A stretch of 60,059 bases of DNA from JAHCIE01 sp034431435 (GTDB lineage: Bacteria > Chloroflexota > Anaerolineae > Epilineales > JAHCIE01), in NCBI GenBank assembly GCA_034431435.1, contig DAOUDG010000071.1, positions 1-60,059 of the forward strand, read 5' to 3'. Under the pieces are notes generated by a model, which worked only from the letters and a program-made list of their open reading frames with translations, did not search any database and was not told where the DNA came from. This document shows positions 9,293 to 17,194 of this stretch, piece by piece (position 1 is the stretch's first letter; each line of letters opens with the position of its first letter). The position numbers were made by a program, and so were the translations under genes.

Positions 9293-10215
9293 TCGTTCTC
9301 CCCGCGCAGGATGAGAGGCGACAAGGCCAGGATGAGGAAGATGAGCAGCGGCGTCAGGGACACCGAGACGGCGATAGCATAGCCGAGACGGCTACCCTGG
9401 AAGCCGAGATAGTAGGTGTAGGTGGCGAAGATATGGGTGGCGAAGGCGGGGCCGCCACCTGTCATAATGTAGACAATGGCGAAGTCATTGAAGGTCCAGA
9501 TGGTGGACAGGATGGTGATGATGACCAGGACGGTACGGACACCCGGCAGGGTGATGTGCCAGAACTTGTCCCAGGCGTTTGCGCCGTCCACGTCGGCCGC
9601 CTCATACAGCTCATTGGGGATGCCCTGCATGGCGGCCAGCAGGCTGACGCCAAAGAAGGGGAAGCCGCGCCAGATGTTGGTAAAGATGACGGCGAACAGG
9701 GCCGTACTGGCCTGGCCGAGCCAGGCAATGGGGCCGTTGATGAGGCCGAGGGTCATCAGGATGTAGTTGATGACGCCGGTCGTGCCGTCGAACATCCAGC
9801 GCCAGGTGAGCGCAATGACGAAGGTCGGGGCAATCCAGGGGATGAGTAGCCAGCCGCGGAAGAAGCTGCGGCCGCGTATCGACTGGTTGAGGACGAGGGC
9901 CATGCCCATGCCGATGATGATCTTGCCCAGTACCGACAGGACAGTGAACATGATGCTGTTGCGGACGACCTGGCGATAGCGGGCGTCGTCGAATAGCAAC
10001 TCGCGATAGTTCTCCAGGCCAATGAACTGGCCCGGCGCGCCGAGCGTCTTGTCCTGGAGGCTGATGAGCAGGGCGTTGGCGACCGGGTAGGCGAGCAAGC
10101 CCAGCATCACCAGGAGCAGAGGGGTGACGAGGAGCAGGCCGAGGCGCGCCTCGCGCCCAAGGCGCCGGCGCTGTTGAGTGGGCCGCTGGGCTGTCGGCGT
10201 CGCGGTGGTCTGCAT
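9289..10215 (-). CDS. Carbohydrate ABC transporter permease, MalF type
   Basis: The start chosen at 10215 (MQTTATPTAQRPTQQ) has GGGAGA eight bases upstream; an upstream in-frame start at 10248 is poorer. It encodes 308 residues with six membrane segments: LGLLLVTPLLLVMLGLLAYP, a periplasmic loop with the usual FIGLENYRELL, and the EAA motif ELYEAADVDGANAWDKFWHI. It pairs with the MalG-type permease downstream to build the importer channel. A perfect hairpin separates it from the binding-protein gene, which would lower permease expression relative to the binding protein. Confidence 0.92.
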   Translation of the reverse strand: MQTTATPTAQRPTQQRRRLGREARLGLLLVTPLLLVMLGLLAYPVANALLISLQDKTLGAPGQFIGLENYRELLFDDARYRQVVRNSIMFTVLSVLGKIIIGMGMALVLNQSIRGRSFFRGWLLIPWIAPTFVIALTWRWMFDGTTGVINYILMTLGLINGPIAWLGQASTALFAVIFTNIWRGFPFFGVSLLAAMQGIPNELYEAADVDGANAWDKFWHITLPGVRTVLVIITILSTIWTFNDFAIVYIMTGGGPAFATHIFATYTYYLGFQGSRLGYAIAVSVSLTPLLIFLILALSPLILRGENE

Positions 10216-10305
10216 GAGAGTCTCCCGTGGACAGTCGGGGCCGCCCACGACTGGCCGTCGTGGACTGCTGCCTCAGGCCGGGCGAGGCCGCACGAGGTGG
10301 ACAGC

Positions 10306-10336
10306 GGCGGGGGCAATCACACGGGTTGCCCCCGCC
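10306..10336 (-). terminator. Intra-operon hairpin between binding protein and permease genes
   Basis: GGCGGGGGCAA (10306-10316) and TTGCCCCCGCC (10326-10336) form a perfect 11 bp stem with a 9-base loop. It lies 10 bp after the binding-protein stop. Such hairpins commonly protect or partly terminate transcripts so that binding protein exceeds permease; this role is inferred. Confidence 0.65.
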
Positions 10337-10345
10337 TGCGCGCGC

Positions 10346-11761
10346 CTACTTTTTGCTGAGTTGCTCGTAGATCTTGACCAGCTTGGCCTCGGTCTCCTGA
10401 ATGGCCTGGTCAATCGACTTGCCCTCGACCAGAACCTTGTCGACCATCTCGGTCATGGTATGCTGTCGCCAGGCTTCCAGCGCCCAGTCCGTCGTCGGGC
10501 CAGGCCAGCCGACGGCGTTGGTGCTGGGGAGTTGGTCGATAAGGAGCTTATTGGTCGGATCCTGCCAGATGGGTTCCTTGGCCAGGTCCTTATACATGGG
10601 CATGTAGTTGGTGCCAGCGGCGGCCACGATGTCGGCCTGGCGCTTGGGATCGGTGTAATAGTCCACCAGGTCCTTGGCCAACTCGGGATACTTGGTCGTG
10701 TTGGGGACGATCAACCCGTAGACGTACTGGATCTGGCGCTTGCCCTGGGGGCCGCCGGGGATGGGCAGGGCGATCGTCTTCTTGAGCAGCTCAGGGTCAT
10801 CCTTGCGCATGGCGTTGAGGATGGAGCCGGTGTTGTAGACCATCGCCGCCGCGCCGGTCAGGTATGCTTTGTTGTTGCCAGCGTCATCCCAGGTTACAGC
10901 GTCAGGTGGAATAGCCCCCGCGTCCCAGGCATCCTTGATCATCGCCAGGAGCTTGCGCGTCCCCTCGTTGTTGAGGTTGGGGGTCTTGCCGTCGGCGGCG
11001 TAGGGTGACGCGCCATAGGCGGCGAGCTTCGAGAGCGTCGCGATCTCGGCGTCGAAGGAGGCTGTGCCAAGCTGCTCGCCGTAGCCCCACACCTTGCCCT
11101 TGTCGGTGAGGGTCTTGGCGGCGGCAAACAGTTCCTCCCACGTCTCAGGCGGCTTGATGCCCTTGGCGTCGGCCAGGTCCTTGCGCAGGTAGATGATCTC
11201 GGTCGCGCCGTGGGTGGGGATGGCGAAGGCCTTGCCGTCCTTCATGACGGCGCGCAGGGCCGCGTCCTGGAGACCACCGCCGCGACTGTTCATCTTGTTG
11301 ACAACATCGGTGACATCGAGGGTCAGGCCCAGCCGCTCCAGCTTGGGCGCCCAGTCAATGGAGGCCCAGGTCAGCACGTCGGGCAGGTTCTTGCTCTCGA
11401 TGGCCGCGTTGAACTGAGGATTGAGGACCGTGGACGAGTCCTGGACAAGGGTCACGTCCACGCCCTTGGCGGCGGCCCATTCCTCGACATACTTCTTCTG
11501 CAGCGCGTCGGCCTCAGGGGTGAAACTCTTCGCCAGCCAGACGGTCATCTTGGGCCGCTCGCCACTCTTGGCGGCGGCGGCGGCGGTCGGCGCTGCCTGC
11601 TGAACAGCCGCGGCGGCAGTCGGGGCGGCGGCCTTGACAGCGGCGGCCGCCGTGGGAGCGGCGGCCGGTGCGGCGGGGGCCGCCGCCTGCTGGGCGCAGC
11701 CCGCCAGGGCGAGCAGCAGCACGCTCAGGGCCAGGGCACTCACGAGCCAGGTTTTCCTCAT
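10346..11761 (-). CDS. Extracellular sugar-binding lipoprotein of the ABC importer
   Basis: The start at 11761 follows AAGGAGGAAGG. The N-terminus (MRKTWLVSALALSVLLLALA-GC) is a lipoprotein signal with the modified cysteine at residue 22. An Ala/Pro/Thr-rich linker of about 50 residues tethers the domain. The rest is a family 1 solute-binding fold: MTVWLAKSFTPEADALQKKY, NLPDVLTWASIDW, ETWEELFAAAKTLTDKGKVW and AAMVYNTGSILNAM. It captures the substrate outside the cell and delivers it to the two permeases downstream. It is the first gene of the operon, behind a strong promoter at 11939-11967 with a palindromic operator upstream. Confidence 0.92.
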   Translation of the reverse strand: MRKTWLVSALALSVLLLALAGCAQQAAAPAAPAAAPTAAAAVKAAAPTAAAAVQQAAPTAAAAAKSGERPKMTVWLAKSFTPEADALQKKYVEEWAAAKGVDVTLVQDSSTVLNPQFNAAIESKNLPDVLTWASIDWAPKLERLGLTLDVTDVVNKMNSRGGGLQDAALRAVMKDGKAFAIPTHGATEIIYLRKDLADAKGIKPPETWEELFAAAKTLTDKGKVWGYGEQLGTASFDAEIATLSKLAAYGASPYAADGKTPNLNNEGTRKLLAMIKDAWDAGAIPPDAVTWDDAGNNKAYLTGAAAMVYNTGSILNAMRKDDPELLKKTIALPIPGGPQGKRQIQYVYGLIVPNTTKYPELAKDLVDYYTDPKRQADIVAAAGTNYMPMYKDLAKEPIWQDPTNKLLIDQLPSTNAVGWPGPTTDWALEAWRQHTMTEMVDKVLVEGKSIDQAIQETEAKLVKIYEQLSKK

Positions 11762-11938
11762 GGTCCTTCCTCCTTGCAGGGTGGCGGTGGGCGGCCTCAC
11801 TCAGGGGGCTGACGGAATCAGCCGGGGGACGAACGAACCGACGTGCTTGCTCGATACGAGCGAAGCGAAGGCGAAAGCCTGTCGTTGGGACGGGGCCTGG
11901 ATCGAGCGACGAACCAGGCCGGGGCTGCTGGTATCGCC

Positions 11939-11967
11939 ATGATACCGCAACACGTAAGGGCTGTCAA
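11939..11967 (-). promoter_or_regulatory. Strong sigma-70 promoter of the sugar ABC operon
   Basis: On the minus strand TTGACA (11967-11962), a 17 bp spacer and TATCAT (11944-11939) form a near-consensus promoter about 180 bp upstream of the binding-protein start. A palindrome GCACATGTGC (11972-11981) and the TTGTCGACAA operator lie just upstream. The stretch between promoter and start codon holds no gene and may form a leader. Confidence 0.7.
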
Positions 11968-11982
11968 CATTGCACATGTGCT

Positions 11983-11992
11983 TTGTCGACAA
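11983..11992. promoter_or_regulatory. Putative GntR operator TTGTCGACAA, importer side
   Basis: The perfect palindrome TTGTCGACAA lies 15 bp upstream of the importer -35 box. With its flank it reads CGATTGTCGACAAA on the minus strand, identical over 14 bases to the site at 13386-13399 upstream of the kinase gene. A GntR/FCD gene lies between the two sites. FCD-type regulators bind short palindromes of this kind, so this is a credible operator pair. Its position upstream of -35 would allow activation as well as repression. Confidence 0.6.
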
Positions 11993-12032
11993 TCGAAGGG
12001 AGCGGGCGGGCAGCAATATGGCGTCCCTACGG

Positions 12033-12596
12033 TCAGGGCCACGGGCCGCTGAGCGCATGATACACCAGCCACTGCCGCAGGGCAAGGTAGCCCGCAATGA
12101 GCACCAGGAATGGGGTCACATACGCGCCCATCCTGGCTCCCAACTGCCAGCCCTCGGCGTCGGCCAGCGGGTTCTGCGCCGGCCGCGCCTCAACGCCCTG
12201 GGCGCGGACCTGGGTCACCTGGCCATCCCAGGTTTGGAGCTCGACCGTCGCGCCCTGGCTGACCGCACCAATGATGGACTGGTTGTTGGCAGGGAAGTAG
12301 ATGTTCTCGACCGCGCCGCTGTTCCGCTGAACCTGAATGCCCGGTGCGCGCGCGCGGCCGATGACGTACCACGCATCGAGGACGGTTGCCTTCTCCATCG
12401 CGCAGCCCCCCAGCCCCTGGCCCACCGTCACACAATTGGCGGCAGCGCGGAAGGCGTCGGCGCGCAGCTGAGCCTGCCGCCCCTGAACGAACGAGTATAG
12501 GCTCATCACGACGAGACCGAGCGCCACGGCCAGCACATAGACGATGCGTGGCCCGTAGGGGTAGAACCACAGGCGGCGAGGAGCTGTGTCAAACAA
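12033..12596 (-). CDS. Hypothetical protein with two terminal membrane segments
   Basis: I do not recognise this gene. The longest frame begins at 12710 but overlaps the regulator gene. A TTG at 12596 with AGGGAG nine bases upstream is the best-supported start, giving 187 residues. One membrane segment lies near the N-terminus (IVYVLAVALGLVVMSLYSFV) and another near the C-terminus (YVTPFLVLIAGYLALRQWLV). The domain between them has two cysteines (AANCVTVGQGLGGCAM) and a beta-rich segment, probably outside the membrane. It is transcribed in the same direction as the regulator upstream. The start codon is uncertain. Confidence 0.6.
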   Translation of the reverse strand: MFDTAPRRLWFYPYGPRIVYVLAVALGLVVMSLYSFVQGRQAQLRADAFRAAANCVTVGQGLGGCAMEKATVLDAWYVIGRARAPGIQVQRNSGAVENIYFPANNQSIIGAVSQGATVELQTWDGQVTQVRAQGVEARPAQNPLADAEGWQLGARMGAYVTPFLVLIAGYLALRQWLVYHALSGPWP

Positions 12597-12651
12597 CGGA
12601 ACATGCTCCCTTCGCGGAATGAGGTACAATAGGGACGGCGCGGCGGCCGGG

Positions 12652-13350
12652 CTAGGCCGCGCTGCCCTCAACGAGCTGTCGCCAGGAGCGTTGGGCGCGA
12701 TCCTCCGCATCGACGAGGTGCTTGCGCAGCATGGCCGCCGCCCTGGTCACGTCCTCGGCCACGATAGCGTCCAGGATGCGCTGATGCGACTCGCGTGGCT
12801 GGTCGGGGTAGTCGAAGTGGGTGCGACTCGTCAGGCCGATGAGGAGCCAGGTCTGGAGGCGCATACTATCCCAGGCCGAGTAGAGGCGTGAGTGATGGGC
12901 GGTGCGCACGATGTGCTCGTGGAAGGAGTGATCGAGGCCGATCAGCTGCACAATCGCCTCGCGATGGGCGGCCGCCACTCCCAGCTGATCGACGATGGCC
13001 TGCATCTCCGCGATCGCAGGATCGGGGAAGTGGCCCACCGCCCGCCGCAGGGCCTCTTCCTCAAGGAGCAGGCGCAGGCTGTAGATTTCCTCGATGTCCT
13101 TGGCCGAAAAGTTGATGACGAAGTAGCCGCGTCGCGGCAGGCTCGTCACAATGCCATCTTGCTCCAGGGCGACCAGGGCCTCGCGGACCGGCGCCCGGCT
13201 GACACCGAGCTGGTCGGCGATGGTCGCCTCCACCAGGCGTTCGCCCGGCTTGAAGACGCCGCTAAGAATTGCATCGACAATCTGGCGCTTGATATGGTCG
13301 CGCAGGCTAACGATGGTGAGCGCGTCAAGGTGAGGGGTCTCGGTGCTCAT
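12652..13350 (-). CDS. GntR-family transcriptional regulator, FCD subfamily
   Basis: The N-terminal winged helix is clear (LRDHIKRQIVDAILSGVFKP ... LVEATIADQLGVSRAPVREA). It is followed by an all-helical FCD ligand-binding domain containing IYSLRLLLEEEALRRAV, DHSFHEHIV and the HQRILDAI segment with histidine and aspartate residues that usually bind a metal. In-frame starts exist at 13350, 13359 and 13368; GGAG lies 12 bases before 13350. FCD regulators typically sense sugar acids or other carboxylates. With a kinase gene divergent and an importer beyond, it most likely controls both through the TTGTCGACAA sites. One site lies within 40 bp of its own start, so autoregulation is likely. Confidence 0.88.
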   Translation of the reverse strand: MSTETPHLDALTIVSLRDHIKRQIVDAILSGVFKPGERLVEATIADQLGVSRAPVREALVALEQDGIVTSLPRRGYFVINFSAKDIEEIYSLRLLLEEEALRRAVGHFPDPAIAEMQAIVDQLGVAAAHREAIVQLIGLDHSFHEHIVRTAHHSRLYSAWDSMRLQTWLLIGLTSRTHFDYPDQPRESHQRILDAIVAEDVTRAAAMLRKHLVDAEDRAQRSWRQLVEGSAA

Positions 13351-13387
13351 GGCAGGCATAGGCTCCATTTAGTTTGCTGATTGGCGA

Positions 13388-13419
13388 TTGTCGACAAATG
13401 TTCGCATGGAGTGTACTAT
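13388..13419 (+). promoter_or_regulatory. FGGY kinase promoter with overlapping GntR operator
   Basis: TCGACA (13391-13396), a 17 bp spacer and TACTAT (13414-13419) form a plausible promoter. The palindrome TTGTCGACAA (13388-13397) covers the -35 box completely, so a bound regulator would block RNA polymerase. The same palindrome, with 14 identical bases including flanks, lies upstream of the importer operon at 11983-11992. Confidence 0.6.
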
Positions 13420-13508
13420 GCCTTCGGCGTTGCGTCAAGCCTACAGTCCTCCCCGGCCACGCATCCCGACCAGCGGTGGACGATAGACGAGAGGAACCGC
13501 CATCTATC

Positions 13509-15017
13509 ATGCCTGCCAACACAGTTACCCGCGACGAGGCTGAGGCCCCCCTGATTCTGACCCTTGACCTCGGCTCTTCCTCCACCCGCGTCATTCTGTA
13601 CGACCGCCATGCGCGTGTCGTGGCTGGGGCGACGGCCCACGAGCCTTACGAGGTGCGGGCGACGGTCGACGGCGCGGCCGAGGACGACCCCGACACGGCC
13701 ATCGAGCGCACCGCCCGCTGCATCGACGGCGCGCTGGCGCGGGCAGGTGTGGCCGCGGAGCGCATCGGCGGCGTGGCCGTCGATACCCTGGTGTCCAACA
13801 TTCTGGCCGTAGACGCCCAGGGGCAGCCCCTGACGCCGGTCATCACCTACGCGGACACCCGCAACGCACCTGACGCCGACGCGCTACGCGCCGACCTGGA
13901 TGAGGCCGTCGTCCACGAGCGGACCGGCTGCCTGCTACGCACCAGCTATTGGCCCGCCCGCCTGGCCTGGTTCCGCCGCACCCGGCCCGCCGTGTGGCGC
14001 GACGCCGCGCGATTCATCACCCTGGGCGAGTATCTGGAATGGCGACTGTTTGGCCGCAGCCGCGTCAGCTACTCCGTGGCCTCCTGGAGCGGGCTGCTGG
14101 ATCGCCACCGCCTGGCGTGGGATGGGCCGTTGCTCGATCACGTGGGGCTGACCCTGGATCGCCTCTCGCCCCTGGTGGATGTGGATGAGCCGCTGCGGGG
14201 GCTGAGCGACGCCTATGCGCGGCGCTGGCCCGCGCTGCGCGAGGCGCCCTGGTTCCCGGCGCTGGGCGACGGGGCGGCGGCCAACGTGGGCAGCGGCTGC
14301 ACCGGCCCTGGCCGCGTCGCGCTGACCATGGGGACAACGGGGGCGATGCGGATCGTGCGGACCGCCGTAGCCGCCGTCCCGCCGGGGCTATGGTGCTACC
14401 GCGTGGACCGCGAGCACAGCCTGGTCGGCGGGGCGACCAGCGAGGGTGGCAATGTCTACGCCTGGCTACGCGAGACGCTGCGTCTGGGGGACACGGCGTC
14501 GGTCGAGGCGGCGGTGGCCGCCTATCCCCCCGACGGCCACGGACTGACGGTATTGCCGTTCGTGGCCGGGGAGCGCAGCCCCGATTGGGCCGGCAACGTC
14601 GGCGCGACGCTGCACGGGTTGACTCTGGCGACCACGCCTATCGCCATCCTGAGGGCGAGCCTTGAAGCCGTCGCCTACCGTTTCGCCATTATCCAGCAGC
14701 GGCTGCTGGGCGACGGCGCCGCGCCGCACCGCCTCGTCGCCAGTGGCGGCGCGCTGTTGCGCTCGCCCGCCTGGATTCAGATCTTTGCCGACGTCATGGG
14801 GCAGCCACTGGTGGCGTCGGCGGAAACGGAAGCCACGAGTCGCGGCGCAGCGCTGCTGGCGCTGCGCGCGCTAGGGGCGCTGCCTGACCTCGACGCGCTG
14901 CCCGCCGCGGATGGCCCACCGTGCGAGCCGGACCCCAGCCGCCACGCCGTGTATCAGGCGGCTATCGCGCGCCAGCGGTGGCTTTACGAGCAAGTGATCA
15001 CGCGGCGGCCTGACTAG
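13509..15017 (+). CDS. FGGY-family carbohydrate kinase
   Basis: The start at 13509 (MPANTVTRDEAEAP) gives 502 residues; the frame is open further upstream, but homology begins at LILTLDLGSSSTRVILYDR, the phosphate-binding loop of the actin-like ATPase fold. Other landmarks are GGVAVDTLVSNILAVD, ITYADTRN, GDGAAANVGSGCTG, TMGTTGAMRI, FVAGERSPDW and LVASGGALLRSPAW. FGGY kinases phosphorylate sugars, polyols or sugar acids; the substrate is not evident here. It probably acts on the compound taken up by the ABC importer, since both promoters carry the same operator. The M20 peptidase gene follows 22 bp downstream. Confidence 0.88.
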   Translation: MPANTVTRDEAEAPLILTLDLGSSSTRVILYDRHARVVAGATAHEPYEVRATVDGAAEDDPDTAIERTARCIDGALARAGVAAERIGGVAVDTLVSNILAVDAQGQPLTPVITYADTRNAPDADALRADLDEAVVHERTGCLLRTSYWPARLAWFRRTRPAVWRDAARFITLGEYLEWRLFGRSRVSYSVASWSGLLDRHRLAWDGPLLDHVGLTLDRLSPLVDVDEPLRGLSDAYARRWPALREAPWFPALGDGAAANVGSGCTGPGRVALTMGTTGAMRIVRTAVAAVPPGLWCYRVDREHSLVGGATSEGGNVYAWLRETLRLGDTASVEAAVAAYPPDGHGLTVLPFVAGERSPDWAGNVGATLHGLTLATTPIAILRASLEAVAYRFAIIQQRLLGDGAAPHRLVASGGALLRSPAWIQIFADVMGQPLVASAETEATSRGAALLALRALGALPDLDALPAADGPPCEPDPSRHAVYQAAIARQRWLYEQVITRRPD

Positions 15018-15039
15018 CGCACGCCGACAAGGAGAGAGC

Positions 15040-16395
15040 ATGGATGCCTTCAACGAGTACGTGGCAAGCCACACCGACCGCTTCGTCGCGGAACTGATGG
15101 ACCTGGCGCGACGGCCGAGCATCGCCGCCCAGGGCATCGGCCTGGCGGAGAACGCCGCCTGGGTGCGCGACCGCCTGGCCCGCCTGGGGGCGGATGCGCG
15201 CCTCATCGAGGTCAAGGATGGTGCGCCGGTCGTCTTCGGCGAGCTGGGCGAGCGTGGCCCGATCCTGATGATCTACAATCACTACGACGTACAGCCGCCG
15301 GAGCCGCTGGACCTGTGGGAGACGCCCGCCTTCGCGCCGGCGATACGCGACGGCAAGCTCTATGCGCGGGGCGTCGCCGACAACAAGGGCAACCTGGTAG
15401 CGCGCATCCAGGCCGTCGAGGCGTGGCTGGCGACGCGGGGCGAGCTACCGGTGCGGCTGCGCTGGGTGGTTGAGGGTGAGGAGGAGATTGGCTCGGTCCA
15501 CCTGGAGCATTTCGTGGACGAGAACGAGGCTCTGCTGCGGGGCGCGGACGGCTGTCTGTGGGAAGCCGGTTACCGCGACGTGGCCGAGCGGCCGGTACTG
15601 GCGATGGGGCTGAAGGGCATCATGTACGTGGAGTTGCGTGTCCGCAGCGCGTTCCGCGACCTGCACTCGGCCAACGCTGCGATCGTCCCCAACGCGGCGT
15701 GGCGGCTGACCTGGGCCTTGAACAGCCTCAAGGATGAGCAGGACAACATCCTCATCGATGGTTTCATGGACCACGTCGTGTCGCCGCCGGCCGAGGCGCT
15801 GGCAGCGGCGGCGGCGCTGCCCTTCGACGCCGACCTGCTGAAGCAAACCTACGGCATCGACGCTTTCATCAACGGCCTGGAGGGCGAGGCGGCCGTGCAC
15901 AAGCTGCTCTTCACGCCGACGTGCACCATCTGCGGCCTGGAGAGTGGCTACACGGGCGCGGGCAGCAAGACTGTGCTACCCGCTGCCGCGATGGCCAAGA
16001 TTGACTTCCGCCTCGTGCCCGACGTGCAGCCCGACGTGGTGCTGCGTCTGCTGCGCGAGCATCTCGACCGTCGCGGCTTCACCGACGTTGAGATTGTCGA
16101 CCTGGGTGGCGAGCCGCCCGCTCGCAGCCCCGTCGACTCGCGGGTCGCCCTGGCCGCGCGCCAGGCGGTGGAGACGGTCTACGGCCAGCCCGCGCTGGTG
16201 TATCCCAACATGGCGGGTAGTGGCCCCATGTACTACCTGTGTGATCGGCTGGGCATCCCGGCTGTCACGGCCGGCTGCGGTTACGTCGGCTCCAACGTCC
16301 ACGCGCCCAACGAGAATATCCGCCTGGCCGACTACGTGTCCCACATCCTGTTCATGGGCGAACTGATGCGGCGCTTTGGCGCAAGCGCCGCCTAG
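15040..16395 (+). CDS. M20-family metallopeptidase (dipeptidase-like)
   Basis: The start at 15040 has AAGGAGAGA six bases upstream. It encodes 451 residues with the M20 metal-site motifs: ILMIYNHYDVQPPEP (His81, Asp83), RGVADNKGN (Asp114) and WVVEGEEEIGS (catalytic and metal glutamates near 146-149). The lid or dimerisation domain follows (GIMYVELRVRSAFRDLHSA). The pattern fits the CNDP/DapE-like branch that hydrolyses dipeptides or N-acyl amino acids with two zinc ions. It is co-transcribed with the FGGY kinase, an odd pairing suggesting that the imported compound is an amide or aminoacyl-sugar conjugate; that is speculative. No signal peptide, so cytoplasmic. Confidence 0.9.
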   Translation: MDAFNEYVASHTDRFVAELMDLARRPSIAAQGIGLAENAAWVRDRLARLGADARLIEVKDGAPVVFGELGERGPILMIYNHYDVQPPEPLDLWETPAFAPAIRDGKLYARGVADNKGNLVARIQAVEAWLATRGELPVRLRWVVEGEEEIGSVHLEHFVDENEALLRGADGCLWEAGYRDVAERPVLAMGLKGIMYVELRVRSAFRDLHSANAAIVPNAAWRLTWALNSLKDEQDNILIDGFMDHVVSPPAEALAAAAALPFDADLLKQTYGIDAFINGLEGEAAVHKLLFTPTCTICGLESGYTGAGSKTVLPAAAMAKIDFRLVPDVQPDVVLRLLREHLDRRGFTDVEIVDLGGEPPARSPVDSRVALAARQAVETVYGQPALVYPNMAGSGPMYYLCDRLGIPAVTAGCGYVGSNVHAPNENIRLADYVSHILFMGELMRRFGASAA

Positions 16396-16458
16396 GGGCG
16401 GCCCGCGTGGCATGCGACACGGATGACCACGAACAACACCGGTAGGGGCGTGACCGGG

Positions 16459-17055
16459 TCAGGGTGGTGGCGCGTGGGGTAGGGTCGCGCACTGAGCATC
16501 GAGGATGGCGCGGGCGGCCTCGGCCAGGTGGTGGGCTGGACTGTCGGCTGAGGAGCCAAACATGCGCGCCGCCAGGTACGCGCCGTCCATGAGCAGGAAC
16601 AGGGCATCCCCCGTCGCCTCAGGCTGGCGCGCGCCAGCCTGGGCGGCAAGCGCCCGAAATCGTTCCCGTACCGCCTGCTTGTGCTCGATTGCGGCGCGGT
16701 GGCCGGGATAATCGCCCTCGGGGAATTCAGCGGCGACATTCAGGAATGCGCAGCCATAGCAGACAGGGCTGGTGACATACTCTTGCAGGCTGGCGAAGAA
16801 GGCGAGCAGTTTGTCACGCGCCGTCGTCGCAGCCTGGGTGTTCCGCTCGAAATGGTCCCAGAACTCCCGGTCGCTGTCGTGAAGATAGGCGACGATCAGG
16901 TCATCCTTGGCTGGGTAGTGGCGATAGAGGGTCATCTTGCCGATGCCGGATTCGGCCGCAATCCGATCCACTCCCGTCGCCCGGTAGCCGTGCTGATAGA
17001 ACAACCGCGCGGCGGTCTCAAACAGCGCCTCTTTCGCGCTGGTCTTACTGGCCAT
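16459..17055 (-). CDS. TetR/AcrR-family transcriptional repressor
   Basis: The start at 17055 follows AGAGGAGAGG. Its 198 residues open with a TetR helix-turn-helix: LFETAARLFYQHGYRATGVD then ESGIGKMTLYRHYPAKDDLI. The C-terminal ligand domain contains PVCYGCAFLNVAAEFP, a pattern common in TetR proteins near redox or quinone-type enzymes. It is divergent from an aldo/keto reductase gene. Two copies of an ATACAG-N2-CTGTAT palindrome lie in the intergenic region and are its likely operators, controlling both genes. Confidence 0.92.
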   Translation of the reverse strand: MASKTSAKEALFETAARLFYQHGYRATGVDRIAAESGIGKMTLYRHYPAKDDLIVAYLHDSDREFWDHFERNTQAATTARDKLLAFFASLQEYVTSPVCYGCAFLNVAAEFPEGDYPGHRAAIEHKQAVRERFRALAAQAGARQPEATGDALFLLMDGAYLAARMFGSSADSPAHHLAEAARAILDAQCATLPHAPPP

Positions 17056-17068
17056 TCCTCTCTCCTCT

Positions 17069-17097
17069 TGACATGATACAGGTCTGTATTGTATACT
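17069..17097 (+). promoter_or_regulatory. Consensus promoter of the aldo/keto reductase gene with operator in spacer
   Basis: TTGACA (17069-17074), a 17 bp spacer and TATACT (17092-17097) read toward the reductase gene. The palindrome ATACAGGTCTGTAT (17076-17089) fills most of the spacer, so repressor and polymerase cannot bind together. Confidence 0.75.
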
Positions 17098-17123
17098 CAT
17101 TAGCAGCGATACAGGGCTGTATC
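17076..17123. promoter_or_regulatory. Paired TetR operators
   Basis: Site 1 is ATACAG-GT-CTGTAT (17076-17089); site 2 is GATACAG-GG-CTGTATC (17108-17123). Their centres are 33 bp apart, close to three helical turns, so two dimers would sit on the same face of the DNA. They lie between divergent TetR and reductase genes. Confidence 0.75.
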
Positions 17124-17194
17124 ATAGCACAGGTCGCCAATCGGCGCAAGAGGACCGCACGCAGCGACGCGCGCAGCGTGGGAGGGCGGTGACA

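Noticed and set aside
12597..12710. N-terminal extension of the two-span membrane protein
   Set aside because: It would overlap the end of the GntR gene and encodes Ala/Pro/Arg-rich sequence; a TTG at 12596 with a ribosome binding site fits better.
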